Origin: Polymyxa betae | Lineage: Eukaryota; Endomyxa; Phytomyxea; Plasmodiophorida; Plasmodiophoridae | Assembly: GCA_003693705.1 (NCBI GenBank) | Contig: RBZT01000574.1 | Span: forward strand, 1 to 59,958 | Direction: 5' to 3' | Length of the DNA: 59,958 nucleotides | Part shown: piece by piece, positions 32,634 through 43,425 of the stretch | Position numbering within the stretch: position 1 is the first letter of the stretch | Layout of the letters: each line of letters opens with the position of its first letter | The notes under the pieces: generated by a model | Seen by the model: the letters and a program-made list of their open reading frames with translations, nothing else | Told to the model about the DNA's origin: nothing | Databases searched by the model: none | Made by a program: the position numbers and the translations under genes

Positions 32634-34069
32634 ATGGCCTGCAACATCAAGCTGACCTTCCTGGGGACGTCGTCGGCCCAGCCGACCCTGAGTCGGAACC
32701 ATTCGTCGCTCGGCGTCCAGATCGACGCCGCCCTCTGGCTCTTCGTACGTTCACTTGTTTGACACTATACGAGAATGCTTAAGAAAAAACGGATATTTTT
32801 AATCGGTGTTGTTTAGGGTGGGTTTTCTCTATAACATGACGCCGCCCTCTGGCTCTTCGTTCTTCACTTGTTTGACATTACACGAGAATGTTTCAAAAAC
32901 GGATATTTTTAGTCAGTGTTGTTTAGGGTGGTTTATTTCTATAACAGGATTGTGGTGAGGCGACCCAGATCCAATTGCTACGAGCAAAGTCGTGTCGAAT
33001 CTCGCGTCTGCAGCGCCTGTTCATCACCCATCTCCATGGGGATCACGTCTTTGGCATCCCGGGGCTCATGTGCACCCTGGCTAGCTCCATCAATCAGCCC
33101 GAATTCACCCTGCATCTCTACGGTCCAGCAGGTTTTTCTTTCATCTCGAATCTTTGTTTTCGTATTGATCAAATCGCCGATTGCAGGACTTCGCAAATTC
33201 GTACGAAATGCCTTGAAGCTTTCACATTCCAGGCTGACGTACAAGTTCTCGGTAGCTGAGCTTCTCTTCGATGCGAATGACGTCGACTCGGAAGACGATT
33301 ATCACCCCGATGAGATTTGCGGCGGCGATATTCTGCCCGATTCGAATGGCATTTGGAATGTGGTGCATTCTGATCACATCTCGGTCTCAGCTGCTTTCAT
33401 AAAGCACAGAATCCCTTCTTTAGGATACGTCTTGCAAGAAGATCACGTCCCTGGTCGGCTATTGGTCGACAAGATCCAGCCTATCCTACAACAGCATGCG
33501 AAAGCGTTCGCAGAGAAGCTCGGCATTCGCAATCCGATGGCGTTGCTGGCGGGTTTCAAATCGGGTTCGCCGATTACTTTACCAGATGGATCGATCTTAA
33601 CACCGGAGTCGTTTCTTGGGCCGCCAAGGATTGCTAGAAAGATTGTTATTCTGGGTATGTTAACGATCGTGCTTGTCTATCAACGCTTTACACGTTTGTA
33701 GGCGATACCAGCGATCCATCGAATATTGCTTCCATAGCCGCCGATGCTGATGTTCTTGTGCATGAAGCTACCAACGCCTGGTTGAAGCAGGATTATGAGA
33801 CGACGACGTCAGAGGCTGTTCGGGAGCTCTGCGTTTCTCATGGACACTCGACGCCCGAGATGGCCGGGCAATTCGCTCGCCGAATCAACGCCAGGTCACT
33901 AATATTGAACCATTTCAGCTCACGATATCGCGGCGACGACTGCCCAGAAGCTCGTAGCATCATGGATGAGATTCGGCAGCTGTCTGTCGAAGCGTTCGGT
34001 TGTGATCGTGTTCTGACAGCCTATGACCTGCAAACGATCGATATTCATCGCCAAGATCATTCAGCATAA
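32634..34069 (+). CDS. ELAC1: Short-form tRNase Z (ELAC1-like 3' endoribonuclease)
   Basis: Exons 32634-32744, 32948-33131, 33187-33654 and 33702-34069 give 376 aa (human ELAC1 is 363). The metallo-beta-lactamase motifs are intact: FLGTSSAQPT at the N-terminus, HLHGDH (HxHxDH), ILGDTSD, the HEAT box as VHEAT, HGHST and LNHFSSRY. The enzyme removes 3' trailers from pre-tRNAs. No mitochondrial presequence precedes MACNIKLTFLG, so a nuclear/cytosolic place is likely. Intron 1 (203 nt) contains a second copy of the end of exon 1 plus its own intron, listed separately. Confidence 0.93.
32724..32947 (+). repeat. Tandem duplication of exon 1 end plus intron in tRNase Z
   Basis: Unit one is 32724-32837 and unit two is 32838-32947. 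Both start with GACGCCGCCCTCTGGCTCTT and share the whole intron text (ACTTGTTTGACA, CGGATATTTTTA, TGTTGTTTAGGGTGG). Unit one has the donor GTACGT but its 3' end reads AACAT. Unit two has GTTCTT at the donor position but a good AACAG acceptor. Confidence 0.92.
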
Positions 34070-35580
34070 TATCTCTCCAGTCTATACAGGCCTTATTGAT
34101 CGGGTCAATCAATGTAGCCATCGCCCGTTCTAGTTCGTCATCAATGCCATTTACTGAAATTTGCGAAGCGCCTTCGACTGATCACAGAATATTGGTCTCA
34201 ATATGCTTTTCGAATAAGCTTTCGTGTGTTGATATGTTTGCTGTCCGTGTTGTAGATGTGCTAATCGGGGGTGGCTGGTGACGATTTAATGAGCATGGTC
34301 GGAGATGTTTCTATTTGCTCGAATTTTCCCACTTTGTGGCTGTCATGTTCAACCGAGCCGTTAATGATGTCTCTGTGAATAGAGCTTGCTCTGTTATCAG
34401 TCATGGCAATTTATTGTACTACATTGACTTTGTTATCGTCATGTCTCGAGCTCCCATTTACTGCTTAGATGCAGAACTCATGGAACATATAGTACAAATG
34501 CTGATGATTCAGTTCACGAACTCACCTACGTTTTTGACCTTTAATCTTCTGGGTTAGGCAGCCAAGCTTTATATTGAACGACATTGTTTTTGTGAACTAT
34601 TATCTTTGTAAACCGTTGATTGCCGAAAACAAATAGCATCGCAAACATACCTCAGATGCATTGCCAAACTTCGCTGCGCATGCGACCTCGAATTACGATT
34701 TAGCCTGCAGAAGTCTCTCTTCTAATGATTCAAGATATTGGGTTGACAAAATTAGGAACGATTGCGGAATTCTTCAGCAATGGCGCTTGCATTGAGGTTC
34801 CTACTATCGTCTCTGGTGTGTTGATCGCTCCAGTTCAGCAACTGTCTGCTGAAATTCAGTGGTCGAAGGGAATGAAGCAATCGAGCCATGATATTGCTAA
34901 GTCGGGTCAAATCATGATCCTATTGTCGGGGTTTCCAGAAGACCTACGTCTCTGTATATTCCTGTTCTGGTGTGTCTAAAGCTCATTTTTAAACAATCGG
35001 CAATTCTACTGAGGCCGTTCGTCACGTGTTTGGATGAAGTCCAGCACCTGTTATTTTACCTGTTGGTAACAAGCTTGGTGTAGAACGTGCTTCTTTCATT
35101 TAGTGGATCTATTCCGGACAGTTAAAATTTTATACTACAAGATAAACTTAACTTCTGTTCGAGTCGCAGTAGCAATTGATTAGATGTCAAAATCCGAATT
35201 TTTGCTCAGGACTTGGAATGACTCAATAAACTAACCGATTGTATCTCGTTGAATAAGTTGCAACTCCTGCAAGATCAATTGCTAACTGAGCTTTAAGAAG
35301 TCGGCGGAAAGTGTGATTATAGAACGTTTGAGCTTAAAGCGACTACAGTTGCAACCGTCGAGTTAAACATTGACCATCCCGCACACGACCAAATCGAAAC
35401 AACATCTGCATGGCGTGCAATCCTGTGGTGAGAGAAACATGAGATAGGACGACCAGGTCACCGAGCGACTAAATTACACAAGGACTCCAGAATCGAATTG
35501 TTAGAACATTTTTTATCACGTAACCGGTGCGGAAGCGACGCGAACCCAGAGACCCTGCGAGAAGAAAGAGAAACCCTTCA
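34070..35580. other. Gene-poor spacer of about 1.5 kb
   Basis: AT-rich. Several frames of 60-100 codons lie on the plus strand (for example 34725-34979), but none has a recognisable domain or a continuing splice structure. A split gene could be hidden here. Confidence 0.4.
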
Positions 35581-35898
35581 ATGGCGGATTGTAAAAGTCT
35601 GTTGGTATGTAGCTTTCTTTCTATCTCTCTCTTTTTTTGCCCATCTGGGTTCCCCAACCTCTGTTAGGAATTGAACAGGCATCGGGATCTGGACAATTTT
35701 TCCATTAGTAGATCATCTTCTTCTAACCTGTCCATAGCCTGGTGTAAGAATCAGCCCAAGTCCTCTTCTAACAACGTTTATTCTTGCAAGTCAGATCCAG
35801 ATGCTGGAATTAGCATTTTGCCCAGATCTCTCGAATTTATTAAGTCCGTCCGCCAAACAGCTCATCCCGATTTGACGACCAACACTTTTTTGCTATAA
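35581..35898 (+). CDS. Small hypothetical two-exon protein
   Basis: ATG 35581 opens an exon of eight codons (MADCKSLL) ending at a GTATGT donor. A pyrimidine-rich intron ends at CTGTTAG, and the second exon 35668-35898 runs to a TAA in the same phase, giving 84 aa. The product is Ser/Asn-rich (SRSSSSNLSIAW, KSSSNNVYSCK) with no recognised domain. Support is only the good splice signals and the clean frame. Confidence 0.35.
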
Positions 35899-36179
35899 AA
35901 AGCGCACTTCAAACATCAAACCGGGATGAGTGTTTTTCCATCACACGAGGTATTGAACAGGCAGTCCTGTAACGACAACACTATGTGAACGTCTCTTTTC
36001 AGAACAAAGCTCATCCGCTTCAGTATCCTCTCGCAGCTTGTATTTTTAATTGCTCTCAACTGTAGAGTCTTTGTTCAACTAGGAGACCAACGACACAAAC
36101 ACCAAGAACAAACCATGAATAGCAAGGTCTCGATTCTTCGGCCGTGTTTGGAGGTCGGTCGTGTACTCCATTATACCAA

Positions 36180-36458
36180 ATGTATACTGATCTGATACCC
36201 TTGTATATTTTAGTGGTCGCCATCTTGCTGTTTCTCGTCAAGTGGTGCTGTGACTGTAAAAAGGAAGCCCGGCGAGAAGCTCTAGAAAGCCGGCGGGAAG
36301 CTCAAGAAAGCCGGCGAGAAGCTCAAGAAAACCGTCGGCTGGAGCGCCTGATCCAAGCGTTGTGGGAGCTGCGGAATCAGGAGCTGACATCATGGCCTCA
36401 GTTGCAAACCAGATTAGGTCCTGATGTGATACTTCGTTTGTTCATTGCCGAAAATTAA
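36180..36458 (+). CDS. Small single-pass membrane protein, copy 1
   Basis: From ATG 36180 (MYTDLIPLYILVVAILLFLV) the 92-aa product is a transmembrane segment of about 20 residues, then KWCCDCKK and a highly charged helix built of repeated SRREA units (three copies), then ALWELRNQE. A short membrane anchor with a cytoplasmic Arg/Glu-rich helix is the whole protein. No family is recognised. The upstream ~140 bp are also duplicated in copy 2, so a 5' UTR or an upstream exon may be shared. A second copy lies 0.9 kb downstream. Confidence 0.55.
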   Translation: MYTDLIPLYILVVAILLFLVKWCCDCKKEARREALESRREAQESRREAQENRRLERLIQALWELRNQELTSWPQLQTRLGPDVILRLFIAEN

Positions 36459-37065
36459 ATGAAGTGAATCAGGTCTTGTAATACCCGAGGCTCCAGCTCA
36501 GGCTTCCAGCATGGAGTCTAGCAGCAACGGTACGCAGAGACCCCTCAGTTCGAACTATTAATAAAATGGCGTAAAATTACTGGACTAAGGAGGTGAATAT
36601 CGTAGTTGTGACAAAATTTGAATTCAGGTTCCTCCTTCCAGGAAAAATGCTGTCATTTTTGGAAATTTTCAAAAAACGGCATGTATTTGCTTGACATATC
36701 TGGCGAAAGTACCAATACTGAGTTAATTGATTGCCGCTCCCGGATCGCCTGGCGTGACAACTAAACTAACTAAACTCATCATTTAAAGTTACTATTCTTA
36801 CTCTCCTTACTAACTTGCGTCAAGTAAGTTATTATTGTTTACCTATTCATGCGAGCTAGCTTATTGGAAATCATTAGATCGAAATTTGCGTAAAATCTTG
36901 ATGATCATACGTAACGTAGCATTTTTAATTCAAATGTGCTCTCAATTGTCGAGTCTTTGTTCAAGTAGGAGACCAACGACACACATACCAAGAACGAATC
37001 ATGAAAAGCAAGGTCTCGATAATTCGGCCGTTTTCGGAGGTCGGTCGTGCTCTCCATTATACCAA

Positions 37066-37308
37066 ATGTATACTGATATGATACCTTTGTATATTTTAGT
37101 GGTCGCCATCTTCCTGTTTCTCGTCAAATGGTGCTACGACTGTAAAAAGGAAGCCCGGCGGGAAGTTCTAGAAAGCCGGCGGGAAGATCTAGAAAACCGT
37201 CGACAGGAGCGCCTGATCCGAGCGCTGTGGGCGCTGCGGAATCAGGATGTTATGATTCTCGAGAACTCTACAAAGGGAGACGGCTCAATATATCAAAACC
37301 TGTGTTGA
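37066..37308 (+). CDS. Small single-pass membrane protein, copy 2 (altered C-terminus)
   Basis: A paralogue of 36180-36458: MYTDMIPLYILVVAIFLFLV, then KWCYDCKKEARRE and a shorter ESRRE repeat. The frame stays open further upstream than in copy 1 (back to about 36835). After LRNQD the frame leaves the copy 1 alignment and ends in an unrelated tail. The original 3' coding end (SWSQLRASLGPDVILRL) is still readable at about 37330-37384, behind a ~75-bp insertion flanked by GGAATCAGGA-like direct repeats. It may be a decaying copy, or the insert may be an intron without GT-AG ends. Confidence 0.45.
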   Translation: MYTDMIPLYILVVAIFLFLVKWCYDCKKEARREVLESRREDLENRRQERLIRALWALRNQDVMILENSTKGDGSIYQNLC

Positions 37309-37620
37309 TCCAAGGAATCAGGAGGCGATGTCATGGTCTCAGTTGCGCGCCAGCTTAGGTCCTGATGTGATACTTCGTTTGTAGTCGAAAATGAAATGAG
37401 GTGAATCAGGTTTCGAAAGACCCGGATCAGGCTTCCAGCATGGAGTCTAGCGGCGACGGTACACACAGTACCAGACCTCTTATCGCAGGCCCACCGTCAC
37501 CAGCGCAAATCCAGATGGAGAACGTTATATCACCAATCCGTTCGAATAATTAATAAAAAAGCGTAAATTTACTGGATTAAGCTACAGTAGGAGGTGAATA
37601 TCGCGTTGTCACGTAATTTT

Positions 37621-38463
37621 AAAGCAGGTTGCTCTTGTTAAGACCTTTCTGGCGATGCAATTTTTACCCGTACTGACCGACGGTTTCTGCTTATATGCAT
37701 CGCCTTCCATTCCAATTCATATCCAGTCCTTTATGTACATTATAAACGCAGGACACCCTACACCATCGTATCACAATACAACTATCGAAAGCGAGAGGAC
37801 AGCCAAAATACGAACAGCAAAGACGTTGTCGAGCTAGGTACTGTAGTCTATTGGACATCATTACCGGTAGGACGAAACTTGCGTACGTAGCATTTTTAAC
37901 TCAAATGAATTGCTCTACGATTTCCGATCATCTGTAATTTGCTTCGAGTTTCGATCAGCAGTGTCGGAACATGGACTAGAGACAGACAAAGCGAAAGGTG
38001 AGCGGATTCAAAAACGCACACTGTATTGCAACAATTTTTATAATGAAAAAATCAATTCAAAAAGGCAAGCGGCTTCGCGCTAGGGTTTTAGGGTTTGTTG
38101 TGCTTGGCACGACAAGCAGTAATTTGCTTACTTCAAAAAAATCTTCGGGTTTATCTAAAACATAGAGATTACATAGTGTGCTGCATAACTGGCAGAGAGA
38201 AGCTTCAAAATTCTACGGTAGCCAGTTGACATCGCCTTTCGGAGAACTTTGAATAAACGAGGAAAATGAAAGAGAAATGGCAATTAGACGGGGCTCGCTA
38301 CATATGATTTGGTGTTGCCAGATCATTGTAGCGAAATGGAGCTGATATCCTCAACATTAGCGCTAAAGCAAAGTGATACAGCATATACAGGAGGGTCGTC
38401 AAGTTAAGATAGACGAATGCATGACGGGATTGAAGACATAACTGGTCGATTCACAAACCGAAT
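37621..38463. other. Spacer of about 840 bp
   Basis: AT-rich, with an interstitial TAGGGTTTTAGGGTTT tract at 38081-38096. No gene is supported. Confidence 0.45.
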
Positions 38464-38649
38464 TCAGGTGCCGCCGTCGGAAGGCGCACGATCAATGCTT
38501 CCGCCGCCAAGAGCCATCCCCGTCGCCCCATCTCGATTCTTCCAAATACTACGGAATACAAATGGTGTCTGCTTCATTTTGAAGGCGGCCTCTGCCCTTA
38601 TCTCTTTGCATGTTAGTTCCCATCTTGGTATCTCCTGCTGAATGCTCAT
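38464..38649 (-). CDS. Possible 61-aa protein
   Basis: An ATG-started frame at 38649 encodes a basic, glycine-ending peptide (MSIQQEIPRWELTCKEIR..., ALGGGSIDRAP). Its size and composition would suit a small mitochondrial subunit, but I cannot assign a family. The opposite strand has a frame of similar length, so this is weak. Confidence 0.25.
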   Translation of the reverse strand: MSIQQEIPRWELTCKEIRAEAAFKMKQTPFVFRSIWKNRDGATGMALGGGSIDRAPSDGGT

Positions 38650-38954
38650 TGTATAGCGCCTTTATAGTGTATGCGTTTTTGCAGCTATAGCCTGACGGCC
38701 ATTTGTTACTAGGGCTAAATCGTTTTACCAGATATAATTTGTTCAGCGACCGATCGCGTTCATCTCAGATGACTTGTTCTCGAACAAACGGGTTGATTGG
38801 TACAGTCATAGATGACCCCTATTTCATTTTCGAGATGAGCAATTTCGGCACGGCGATTGAGTGAGCCCCGATCTGAATCGGTGTTGTCACAGTATGGGCT
38901 GAATCGATTCAAACGACCCGCCAGTATGACCTCTCAGCGTGTGACGGGTCGGCT

Positions 38955-39590
38955 ATGCCATCGCGATCGAGATCGTCCAGATGCCGTCCGGCAGAACGAA
39001 TTTCGCGCCATCGCTTGAAAATTGAAATGAGCCTCTGGTACAGGCAAGCCGAACCAAATACGCCACCGTTGCCGATGCCAGGAGCTGCTCACGCGACCTC
39101 GATCGGATATATGATGTCGTTAAGCCCGCAAGTGGAAGGCTGTCAAAGCAGGAATTGGCATCAAAGCTTTCGGTTCCCAGCCGTAACGATGGCAACGGTC
39201 TATAACGGCGAAGACAATTTACAAGTAATTTCGTTTCTGGTATTGCTTTTGGGATTCAAATTGAAATGTTTTCAGGTTTTTCCTGCCGAGGTCTGGAGAG
39301 AAGGATTCTCATCTTGTATCCCAGACGCAGTCACGGCTCGTTTCTTGAAATCGTTCGATCTATCACAAGTTACGGCCATCGCCAACGCGTTCTCGGTTTT
39401 GATGTCTCGGCCCGATTGTCGCGTCGATGATGTCATTGAGTTCATGAATCAGCAATGCCATACCGCAGCAGAGCTAGCTGCTGTGAATACATTATTCGGA
39501 GGCGAGAGATGGAGACAGTATCTGCCTGTGGCTTCTTACATCGCAGCTGGCGTAAATCACTGGGCTAGAGTTCGAAACCAATTTGGCTAA
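38955..39590 (+). CDS. Hypothetical two-exon protein
   Basis: ATG 38955 to a donor after 39224, then exon 39276-39590; both in phase, 194 aa, intron 51 nt (GTAATT...TTTTCAG), the usual size here. The N-terminal third is basic. The C-terminal ~100 residues look alpha-helical and folded (VWREGFSSCIPDAVTARFL, ANAFSVLMSRPDC, HTAAELAAVN, WRQYLPVASYIAAG). No family is recognised. The first exon has weak coding character and could be mis-assigned. Confidence 0.5.
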   Translation: MPSRSRSSRCRPAERISRHRLKIEMSLWYRQAEPNTPPLPMPGAAHATSIGYMMSLSPQVEGCQSRNWHQSFRFPAVTMATVYNGEDNLQVISFLVLLLGFKLKCFQVFPAEVWREGFSSCIPDAVTARFLKSFDLSQVTAIANAFSVLMSRPDCRVDDVIEFMNQQCHTAAELAAVNTLFGGERWRQYLPVASYIAAGVNHWARVRNQFG

Positions 39591-40655
39591 ACTCTAGATT
39601 TAAGCAAGATATAAATAATACATTTTGAGTTACAGAAGCAGGGTTCTTACCAGGGCCTCGTCGTTGTGGGAAAGGCATTGCAAAAGTTAGAGGCTTAAAT
39701 GCAGACAGATGCAATCAAAGAACCCATGAAGTTTGCTTAAAAGCGTTCGACTGACTTGCCATCATTTCCGATGAATCAGTATGAATAAATAAGTTCCGAC
39801 ATGGCTATCGGGGAGCAGCTGATCAGATTGAATTTGCTCGCAAGCTATTTTAGTTGCTAATTGGCCATCACTGGTCAATTCAATGTCAAAAGATTATTAT
39901 AGATATACCTTACTTTCACAAGCCATAATCGTGTTCACATTGATTTCGCAAAAAGCAACTCGTTTAACAACGTATTTTCTCACAAATCAGTAATTGCTGA
40001 AAACGATATTTTCTAACCAGTACAGAAGCGCTTGTATCGCATCGCGATGTTACGATGATCGCCGACTACATCAAGCAGTGAACAATTAAGCTGCGATCGA
40101 TAGGTACAGTATAAATAGTTAAATTTCATTATTAATTACCAGGCCTTGCATTTTTTTCGATTCATGAATGTTAAAAGACAGTAAACTTGGCTTTTATCTG
40201 TATTCGACTGCAATAATATGATGCAGTGTTATGACTCTGCATCGCTGAGCGATTCTCATTTCAAGACTTAAGCCGAAATGAGCAGCTCCTGCCTGGTCTA
40301 GGGTTCATTCGTAACTTCATTGTGAGATGGAGAAGATGTGTGAGAAGAGAACCTTGGAATGGGAAAGACACAAGAGGCCGAACGCCATGGCTACGTATGG
40401 TGATTGACTGATTGGTAACTACTATCTACCAGTTACTTCAATCATATGCAGGTAAGGGATTGTATGTAGTTGATGAGTTGCCTTACGCCATTTGGATCCA
40501 ACGAAATGTCGATATGGATCACCTATGTCACTGATGCTGCTGATCTAGTTTTCGTATCGGGGAAGCCTGAAAAATTGAGCTGTGTTGGTTTATGTTTGAT
40601 TAGTTGATGCAATCAGCGAGCACCATGGACATCAGTTGCAATCAGTGTTCGATGA
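39591..40655. other. Spacer of about 1.06 kb
   Basis: AT-rich sequence between a hypothetical gene (+) and the IFT27-like gene (-), whose 3' end points into it. No exon with family support was found. Confidence 0.45.
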
Positions 40656-41481
40656 TCACAGCCTGGCCGTTGTTTTGTCGAGTACTTTTGTTAGCATCAC
40701 ATTGAAAATGGTATCGACGTTTTCGCCCGTTTTTGAAGATGCGGTCCAATGCGGCAAATTCCAACGATTCGCCTGAGGCTTTCCTTAGCGAATATCTACA
40801 GATGCCAAAGCAAAATATTTTTTGCTGTTATGGACTTTTTCGAGACGCCGGACGTACCTGTTCCTCAGCTTCCTGGATTGGAACGGCAACCGAGTCCTTC
40901 AAATCCGATTTCAACCCAGCAATGATAGCAGTGCAAGATGGAAAACATCTTAGCATTTCATTCCTCCAATAAGATACCTAAGCGTCAAGTCGATCAATCC
41001 ATCCAATTCAGGCGAAACCTTGCCGACCTCTTTGAACGATGCTTCGCTTGTTCGATCATAAGTCAGAATTGTCACCTAGAGATCTATCAAATGACCATAA
41101 GATTCAGAGAAAGGTAATTACATTGAGGTTATCATAGAGATTCTGAATGAGTGGACGAAATCGTTCATGACCGCCACACGACCAGAAGTTAATTGTAATG
41201 AAATCGCTATAAGCAATGTCAAAACCCGAATTTCTCGTCTGGCAACAATGGCTTTACTCCTGCGCCTGGGTTTCTTTGATGTACAGCTCAGCGCCGAGCG
41301 TCGCGATATGATTCACAGGAAATTCCTCGTTCAAGATTCTACATCCGGGTCTTACAAGGGCTCTTTGATGACGCTTCTTTCATTACCGGCTGATTAAAGC
41401 TGATTTCCCAGAGCCATACGACCCGACCACTAGGACCTGGATCTGTTTTGAGCCGCTTTTCCCAGGTCGTGTCTTCAACAT
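40656..41481 (-). CDS. IFT27/Rab-like small GTPase
   Basis: Six short exons that no long open frame reveals: 41481-41387, 41338-41258, 41206-41122, 41075-40978, 40948-40858 and 40772-40656, in phase, 188 aa. The P-loop is VLVVGSYGSGKSALISR. The switch region has IATLGAELYIK. The G3 box reads FWSCGGHERF instead of WDTAGQERF. LNVTILTYDRTSEASF is the typical beta-4 to alpha-3 segment, close to IFT27. G4 reads GLKSD (NKxD with Asn replaced) and G5 is SSKTGENVDTIF. The C-terminus (DKTTARL) has no prenylatable cysteine, as in IFT27 and other Rab-like proteins. IFT27 works in intraflagellar transport (IFT25/27, BBSome export). Other Rab-like families cannot be excluded. Confidence 0.75.
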
Positions 41482-41618
41482 TCTATGACGACTACAATCG
41501 TACAGTTGGCGACCCGACCAGTTTTCTCCTCAAAAACTCATGTTGGTAATGTCAGCAATTCGTGAAATCGAAATGGTGATTTCAGCAACGTATGCTTCCA
41601 AGTCATGGTCAGTTAGGA

Positions 41619-41682
41619 AAGATTAGGCAATAAATATATTGATGTGGAAGGATTAGGCAATAAATATATTGATGTGAGATTA
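41619..41682. repeat. Two-copy 29-bp direct repeat
   Basis: GATTAGGCAATAAATATATT followed by GATGTG occurs at about 41622 and again at 41651, just beyond the alpha/beta-hydrolase stop codon. The AATAAATA core could serve as a duplicated polyadenylation signal for the gene on the other side only if read on plus. Confidence 0.85.
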
Positions 41683-41688
41683 ACGAAT

Positions 41689-43425
41689 TTAGATATATAG
41701 ATTGCGTCCAAGAATATCGTTTTTGATGATATCAACGAGAGCGGCTGGGTTCTCTTGCTGAGGAATGTGACCACATTCTCGAAGTCGAAGGATTCGGTAA
41801 CGCCCTTGTAGCGATCTCGAGAGTCGCTGTAATTCCGCTATCGAGGATAACTATAGGGAGTGTCATGGCAATTTTGAGACAACCGAACGCGAGCACCAAA
41901 CCTTGTCGTCACAGCCTTGAACAATCACCACTGGAATGTCGACAGCTGTTGCGTGCGAATCGATACATTGTAGCGGCTCCGCAACGTTTACCATCTCCGC
42001 TGAAATATCATGTGAATGCTCCGATATTCTGGGGGTTCAACGACATACAAAGGGCTTCGGTCCAGTTTGGTAGGGCAATACTTAGGCGATAGTCGTCGAT
42101 AATGTGTTTCGGGATACGCTGCGGATTATACCACGACCTCCTCAACGACACCTTGGAATTCAGTCAGCAACACACATATTTCCATTTGTCAGCAACCTGG
42201 CCGAGTTCTGATCGAACTAATTGCACGATCACCGATTTGCCCAATCTGGTCATGAACATCGACCTAAGCCGATTCTGAAAAAAGCACCTTGCATCAAATA
42301 TTAGCTCGAAACCTGACAAAAGACGGCAATGTTGTCATCTCCGTGTAAGATATCAGACAAAGCGAAGAGATGCGACGAGGGGCTTCTTTCGCCACCATCA
42401 TTGCTAGGGACGCTCCTAACCATCTTTTAGAATAACGACGATATGTGAAAAATAACGACGATTTGTGAAAAATAACGACGATATGTCAAAGAGAAAAAGC
42501 GGACCTGTGGAATGTCCAACAATAACACAGTTCTCTAACTGGAAATGCTCCTGTATAATGTTATTGACAGAGGTCGAGCTGTACGAAACACATACCAGCA
42601 TATGGAGTGTCAGATCAATTGAGGACCTGGGTGAATATGGATTCGTTGCCTTAGAAGAAATTTCAGCACCATAAGGGCGCGAACTCAGCCCAAATCTACA
42701 GCTAGCATCAATATCGCAACAGCGGAAACAATGAGAATGGCTACCCAGGACGATCGAAAGCCAAAACCGTAGCTGACTGCGACAGATCGTCCCAGACCTG
42801 ACGCCACGAGAAAACGCCTCCGGCAAATCCATGCAGCTACAGAAATGACTCAGCAAGGACGATTAGATAAGAGTGAGGAGGCTACAAGGCATATTGTATA
42901 AGGGCTAGTTGGATGGCGTCGAAGGCGATAATGGATTGACAATCCTTCATACTACCACCATTCGGAGTCAATCTATAAGCAACAACAACATACAGCCGAC
43001 TCACTTCCAAAAATCTGCTATCAGTCTCAAGCAGCGTTCGTGACCCTAGATTGGGGTATTCTTCCCCGCCCAAAGCCGAATAATAGTCGTCAGCAACTGT
43101 TCACCTCAGTCAGTGCAAGCGGATGACGCTACAGTTGCCACACTTACAACCGATGCTTGGTCTCGGCGCCTGAATTCGTCTTCGTCGAACCTGCAGTGAT
43201 GCTTAACGCATGAATAAAAAGGTCGTTGAATTTGTTTCACCAATGTGAAGGCGAAAAACTGGAATACGATCAGAACAATGTTCGTGATTGTCAACGGGTG
43301 GATCCTAGGCGAGCTAAAGCCAAGCTTGATAGCGAGCAGCGTTAACGACAGAACAAATACAGTTCTAGACACCTAAAACTTGGTCAACGATGAAAGCAAT
43401 CAACCAATGCGAAACGAGCAACCAT
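41689..43425 (-). CDS. Alpha/beta-hydrolase with N-terminal membrane segments
   Basis: About twelve exons, in phase: 43425-43405, 43372-43144, 43096-43005, 42951-42886, 42836-42745, 42695-42596, 42550-42505, 42415-42318, 42274-42197, 42151-42049, 41999-41902 and 41850-41689; 394 aa. Two hydrophobic segments lie near the N-terminus (VFVLSLTLLAIKLGF; TNIVLIVFQFFAF). The hydrolase core has EGLSIHYR, the oxyanion loop LLHGFAGGVFSW, AFDRPGFGLSSRP, and the nucleophile elbow GHSTGG with Ser as nucleophile. The acid is probably in QGCDDK, and the catalytic His is in RECGHIPQQENP. It resembles plant and algal epoxide-hydrolase-like family members; the substrate is unknown. Exon 1 and its 32-nt intron are the weakest part. 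Confidence 0.85.
42432..42490. repeat. Three-copy 20-bp tandem repeat in an intron
   Basis: AATAACGACGATATGTGAAA-type units are repeated three times within the intron of the alpha/beta-hydrolase gene that follows the GHSTG exon. Confidence 0.9.

Larger units (their letters stand above)
36030..37620 (+). repeat. Tandem duplication of about 0.6 kb
   Basis: The segments ~36036-36620 and ~36925-37615 are homologous over the small membrane-protein gene and flanks on both sides: upstream GAGTCTTTGTTCAA and AGGAGACCAACGACAC, downstream CAGGCTTCCAGCATGGAGTC and AGGAGGTGAATATCG. A weaker third trace of the 5' flank appears at about 37880-37910. Confidence 0.85.

Noticed and set aside
34725-34979. 84-codon frame in the 34-35.5 kb spacer
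   Set aside because: No domain, no clear splice continuation and codon use no better than random frames nearby.
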